6,420 nucleotides of DNA from Betaproteobacteria bacterium (GTDB taxonomy: Bacteria; Pseudomonadota; Gammaproteobacteria; Burkholderiales; Burkholderiaceae_C). Both the position numbers and the translations under genes were made by a program. The first letter of the stretch is position 1. Each line of letters starts with the position of its first letter. The stretch is from contig RFSP01000113.1 of NCBI GenBank assembly GCA_009923895.1, forward strand, positions 1 through 6,420. Direction: 5' to 3'. Of this stretch, positions 3,941-6,420 are shown piece by piece. The notes below the pieces were generated by a model that was given only the letters and a program-made list of their open reading frames with translations, did no database searches and was not told the DNA's origin.

Positions 3941-6420
3941 TTAAGGCGCCACAAACACCACCGCCGTCCTGGCCGGCACGGTGAACGACCCCAATTGGCC
4001 ATCAAAACGCGCCAGGCGCGCGCGCCGGTCTGCAGCCTGGGCCGATGCGAGGACCGGGTGCAAGCGTAAGGGCTGGCCGCGAAGGGACTCATCGCTCACT
4101 TGGTGCTCCACCAGGTCCACATTGATGAGGGCCACCAAGCGCCGATACCTTGCGCCTGCAAGACCTGCCCCATCGATGTCCACGGCCACCACGGTGGGCT
4201 CTTGATGGACGCCAGTGTTGAAAAAACGCAGGCGCTGCTTCACGTCTTGGGCCGTGGGCAGGCGCAGCATGGTGGTGCTCGCGCGAATTTTCAGCAGGTC
4301 CAAGAAGGCATCGCGGGTCCAAATGATGTCAGCCGATGAGGGCTTGATGCGTGGGTCGGCCAGCCGAGGGCCCAACACGCTCCAGTGCGCGCCGTTTTCT
4401 GCTTTTGGGGGCAGCCCGGCACCAAAGCCGTTGTCGGTGAGCGTCCAGTCCAGCCGGTTGAACCAGTCGCCCGAGTCGTAGCTGTTGCGGTCCAGCGACT
4501 TGCTGCGCAAGATCTCTTGCCCGGCATGAAAATAAGCCACGCCTTGAGAGAGCGCCACCACCGCACTCGCCAAGTGCTGCACACGCGCGCGGTCTTCTCG
4601 CGAGGTGGAGCCTGGCAGCTTGAGCACATGGGCATCAAACAAAGTTTCGTTGTCGTGGTTCTCGGCGTAGTTCACCACCTCGCTGGGCTGGCTCGCAAAG
4701 CCGGCCCCTTGTCCCGCGTAGTTCACCTCGCTGGCATTCACCACCGGCCCCCGCCAAGTGGGCACGCGCAAGTCGCGCAAGCTGCCACCCATCACCACGC
4801 GCACGAGGTCGGCCGCCTGCAACAGGTCTTCGCGTCGTGGCGCTGATGACCCGGCCTGCACGGTTTCATTGGGTGCGTAATACAAGCCGTTGACCCAGCC
4901 TTGCCGTTTGGGTGCATCACTGGCCGCATCGCAGCATCCGCCGCCGCGCAAGGTGTCGCGCGCGCGGTCGTTGAAGCTGCCAATGCCGCTGCCATTGAGC
5001 GCTCCTTGTGCGGCTTGCACAAAGCGCTTGCCGTTTTCCACCTCGCCAAAATTCCAGCCTTCGCCCAGCAAGTGGATGTGCCGCCCAGTGGCCGCATTCA
5101 CCGCCTGTTGCAGCTGCTCCATCACCGCGCGAGGTTGGTGACCCATGAGGTCAAAGCGAAATGAGTCGATGCCATAGTCGCGCGCCCACACCACCACCGA
5201 GTCCATCATGAGCTTGCCCATCATCAGGTGCTCGGTGGCCGTGTTGTCGCAGCAGGTGGAGCGCTCCACCTCGCCGAGGGCGTTGAGGCGGTGGTAGTAA
5301 CCAGGGACGATGCGATCGAGCACCGATTTGGGGTGCTGCCCCGAGGCGGTGGTGTGGTTGTACACCACATCCATGCCCACGCGCAGCCCCGTGCGGTGCA
5401 AGGCCTGCACCATGCGCCGGAACTCTACGATGCGCACACGAGCGTCGCGTGCATCGCTGGCATAGCTGCCCTCCGGGACGGTGTAATGCCAGGGGTCGTA
5501 GCCCCAATTGAAGCAATCGCGCGCTTGGGTCTGGGCCATCAAAGCCTGCGGCTCGGGGCTGTCGGGCGCGGACTTCAAGCTTGCGATGTCAGGCGTGACG
5601 CAGTCCACCTCGGGCACGGTGGCCAAGTCAAAGACGGGCAGCAAGTGCACGTCGGTCAGTCCGGCGCGGGCCAGGCGTTTCAGGTGTTGCATGCCGCGCG
5701 AGGTGCTCTGTGTGAAGGCCAAGTACTTGCCTCGATGCGCTGGGGGCACGCTGGCGTCGCCCACCGAGAAGTCCCTCACGTGCAATTCATACACCACCAA
5801 ATCGGTGGCTGATCGGACCGTCTTGGGGCGGGGCGTGGTGGCCCAACCAGGGGGCTTCAGGGCCGCGTCGTTCAAGTCCACCACCCGCGCTCGCGCTGAA
5901 TCGGCGTTCAAGGCCAAGGCATAAGGGTCGCTGGCCAGCTGACGCACCCGGCCCACACCGCGCACATGCACGTCCACCAAGAAAGCGTAGTGGACCCCGT
6001 TGAGCCGCTGGGGCAGCTTGGCGGCCCACACGCCGGTGACCTCGTCGCGGTGCAGGGCCACCAGATCCACGGCCGAGCCCACCCCGTGGTCGTCGGCGCC
6101 AAACAAACACAGCTGCACCTGCTGGGCGGTGGGTGCCCACACCTTGAAGGTGGTGGTGCGCTCTTGCAGACTTGAGCCCAGGTCCTGGACTTGGGCCGCG
6201 CGGTCATACAAGGCGTCTAACGCACCGGCGATTTGAACGTGGGTGGCCTCCAGCACACGGCCCGAGGCCTCCTCGCGGGTGAGCAGCACCTGCTGGCGCA
6301 AGAGGGAGGGCAATTGGCGTGCATCGGCCTCGCTCAAGCGCAAGGTGGCCCCCGGTGCGATGTGGCTGAACCGCAGGGTGGAGGGCGTCTGCGGTTCGGC
6401 GGGCACGATTTGCAGGGTCC
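3941..6420 (-). CDS. pulA: Pullulanase-type alpha-1,6-glucosidase PulA, 5' end cut by window edge
   Basis: This is a GH13 debranching enzyme that hydrolyses alpha-1,6 branch points in glycogen, starch-derived dextrins or pullulan. The frame stays open to the right edge. The GTG at 6404-6406 is only the first possible start inside the window and has no ribosome binding site, so the gene is partial. Numbered from that GTG, a domain preceding the catalytic part covers about 1-75, a CBM48-like region starts at FKVWAPTAQQVQL (87-99), and the catalytic barrel runs from about 203 to 630. All four GH13 regions are intact: GMDVVYNH (344-351), GIDSFRFDLMGH (412-423, nucleophile Asp419), LLGEGW (446-451, acid Glu449) and NYAENHDNETLFD (579-591, His584 and Asp585). 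RSTCCDNTATEH (382-393) is typical of pullulanases. The C-terminal part (about 690-821) resembles the pullulanase C-terminal domain and ends in TAVVFVAP. Related proteins are often 900 residues or more, with an N-terminal signal or CBM41 domain; that part lies outside, so secretion cannot be judged. Confidence 0.95.
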   Translation of the reverse strand, partial: TLQIVPAEPQTPSTLRFSHIAPGATLRLSEADARQLPSLLRQQVLLTREEASGRVLEATHVQIAGALDALYDRAAQVQDLGSSLQERTTTFKVWAPTAQQVQLCLFGADDHGVGSAVDLVALHRDEVTGVWAAKLPQRLNGVHYAFLVDVHVRGVGRVRQLASDPYALALNADSARARVVDLNDAALKPPGWATTPRPKTVRSATDLVVYELHVRDFSVGDASVPPAHRGKYLAFTQSTSRGMQHLKRLARAGLTDVHLLPVFDLATVPEVDCVTPDIASLKSAPDSPEPQALMAQTQARDCFNWGYDPWHYTVPEGSYASDARDARVRIVEFRRMVQALHRTGLRVGMDVVYNHTTASGQHPKSVLDRIVPGYYHRLNALGEVERSTCCDNTATEHLMMGKLMMDSVVVWARDYGIDSFRFDLMGHQPRAVMEQLQQAVNAATGRHIHLLGEGWNFGEVENGKRFVQAAQGALNGSGIGSFNDRARDTLRGGGCCDAASDAPKRQGWVNGLYYAPNETVQAGSSAPRREDLLQAADLVRVVMGGSLRDLRVPTWRGPVVNASEVNYAGQGAGFASQPSEVVNYAENHDNETLFDAHVLKLPGSTSREDRARVQHLASAVVALSQGVAYFHAGQEILRSKSLDRNSYDSGDWFNRLDWTLTDNGFGAGLPPKAENGAHWSVLGPRLADPRIKPSSADIIWTRDAFLDLLKIRASTTMLRLPTAQDVKQRLRFFNTGVHQEPTVVAVDIDGAGLAGARYRRLVALINVDLVEHQVSDESLRGQPLRLHPVLASAQAADRRARLARFDGQLGSFTVPARTAVVFVAP

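Noticed and set aside
5228..5812. Plus-strand ORF of 194 codons opposite pulA
   Set aside because: Antisense shadow of the pullulanase catalytic domain, whose active-site motifs are intact on the other strand.

Overview
The window looks like chromosomal DNA from a GC-rich betaproteobacterium, most likely Burkholderiales and probably Comamonadaceae (Rhodoferax, Curvibacter or Hydrogenophaga type). Three things suggest this: the metX-metW pair with an 8-base overlap, the pullulanase sequence type, and a REP-like palindrome beginning GTCATTGCGAGGC. The placement is inference from sequence style and recalled family sequences, not from a database search.

Layout from left to right. (1) Bases 24-1661, minus strand: a membrane-anchored, FMN and [3Fe-4S] glutamate-synthase-like protein that has only the central synthase domain. 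(2) Bases 1662-1754: a short divergent intergenic region with an ideal ribosome binding site for the leftward gene and a weak promoter candidate for the rightward one. (3) Bases 1755-2945 and 2938-3522, plus strand: metX and metW, an overlapping two-gene methionine operon. MetX acylates homoserine, and MetW is the methyltransferase-like partner reported to support MetX function. (4) Bases 3523-3940: a 418-bp intergenic region between convergent genes, full of repeats. It holds three tandem 29-bp units running in phase into a REP-like palindrome, then a 245-bp block bounded by perfect 28-bp inverted repeats with several nested hairpins inside. (5) Bases 3941-6420, minus strand: a pullulanase-type alpha-1,6-glucosidase (PulA) whose 5' end runs off the right edge.

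The genes are ordinary metabolism: methionine biosynthesis, alpha-glucan debranching and an orphan flavo-iron-sulfur enzyme. I see no defence system, CRISPR array, transposase, phage gene, tRNA or rRNA. The part not explained by known genes is the palindromic intergenic block, which may be a nonautonomous repeat element, a convergent transcription end, or both. It is the best candidate for something undescribed. The evidence is structural only; its distribution in other genomes would have to decide.
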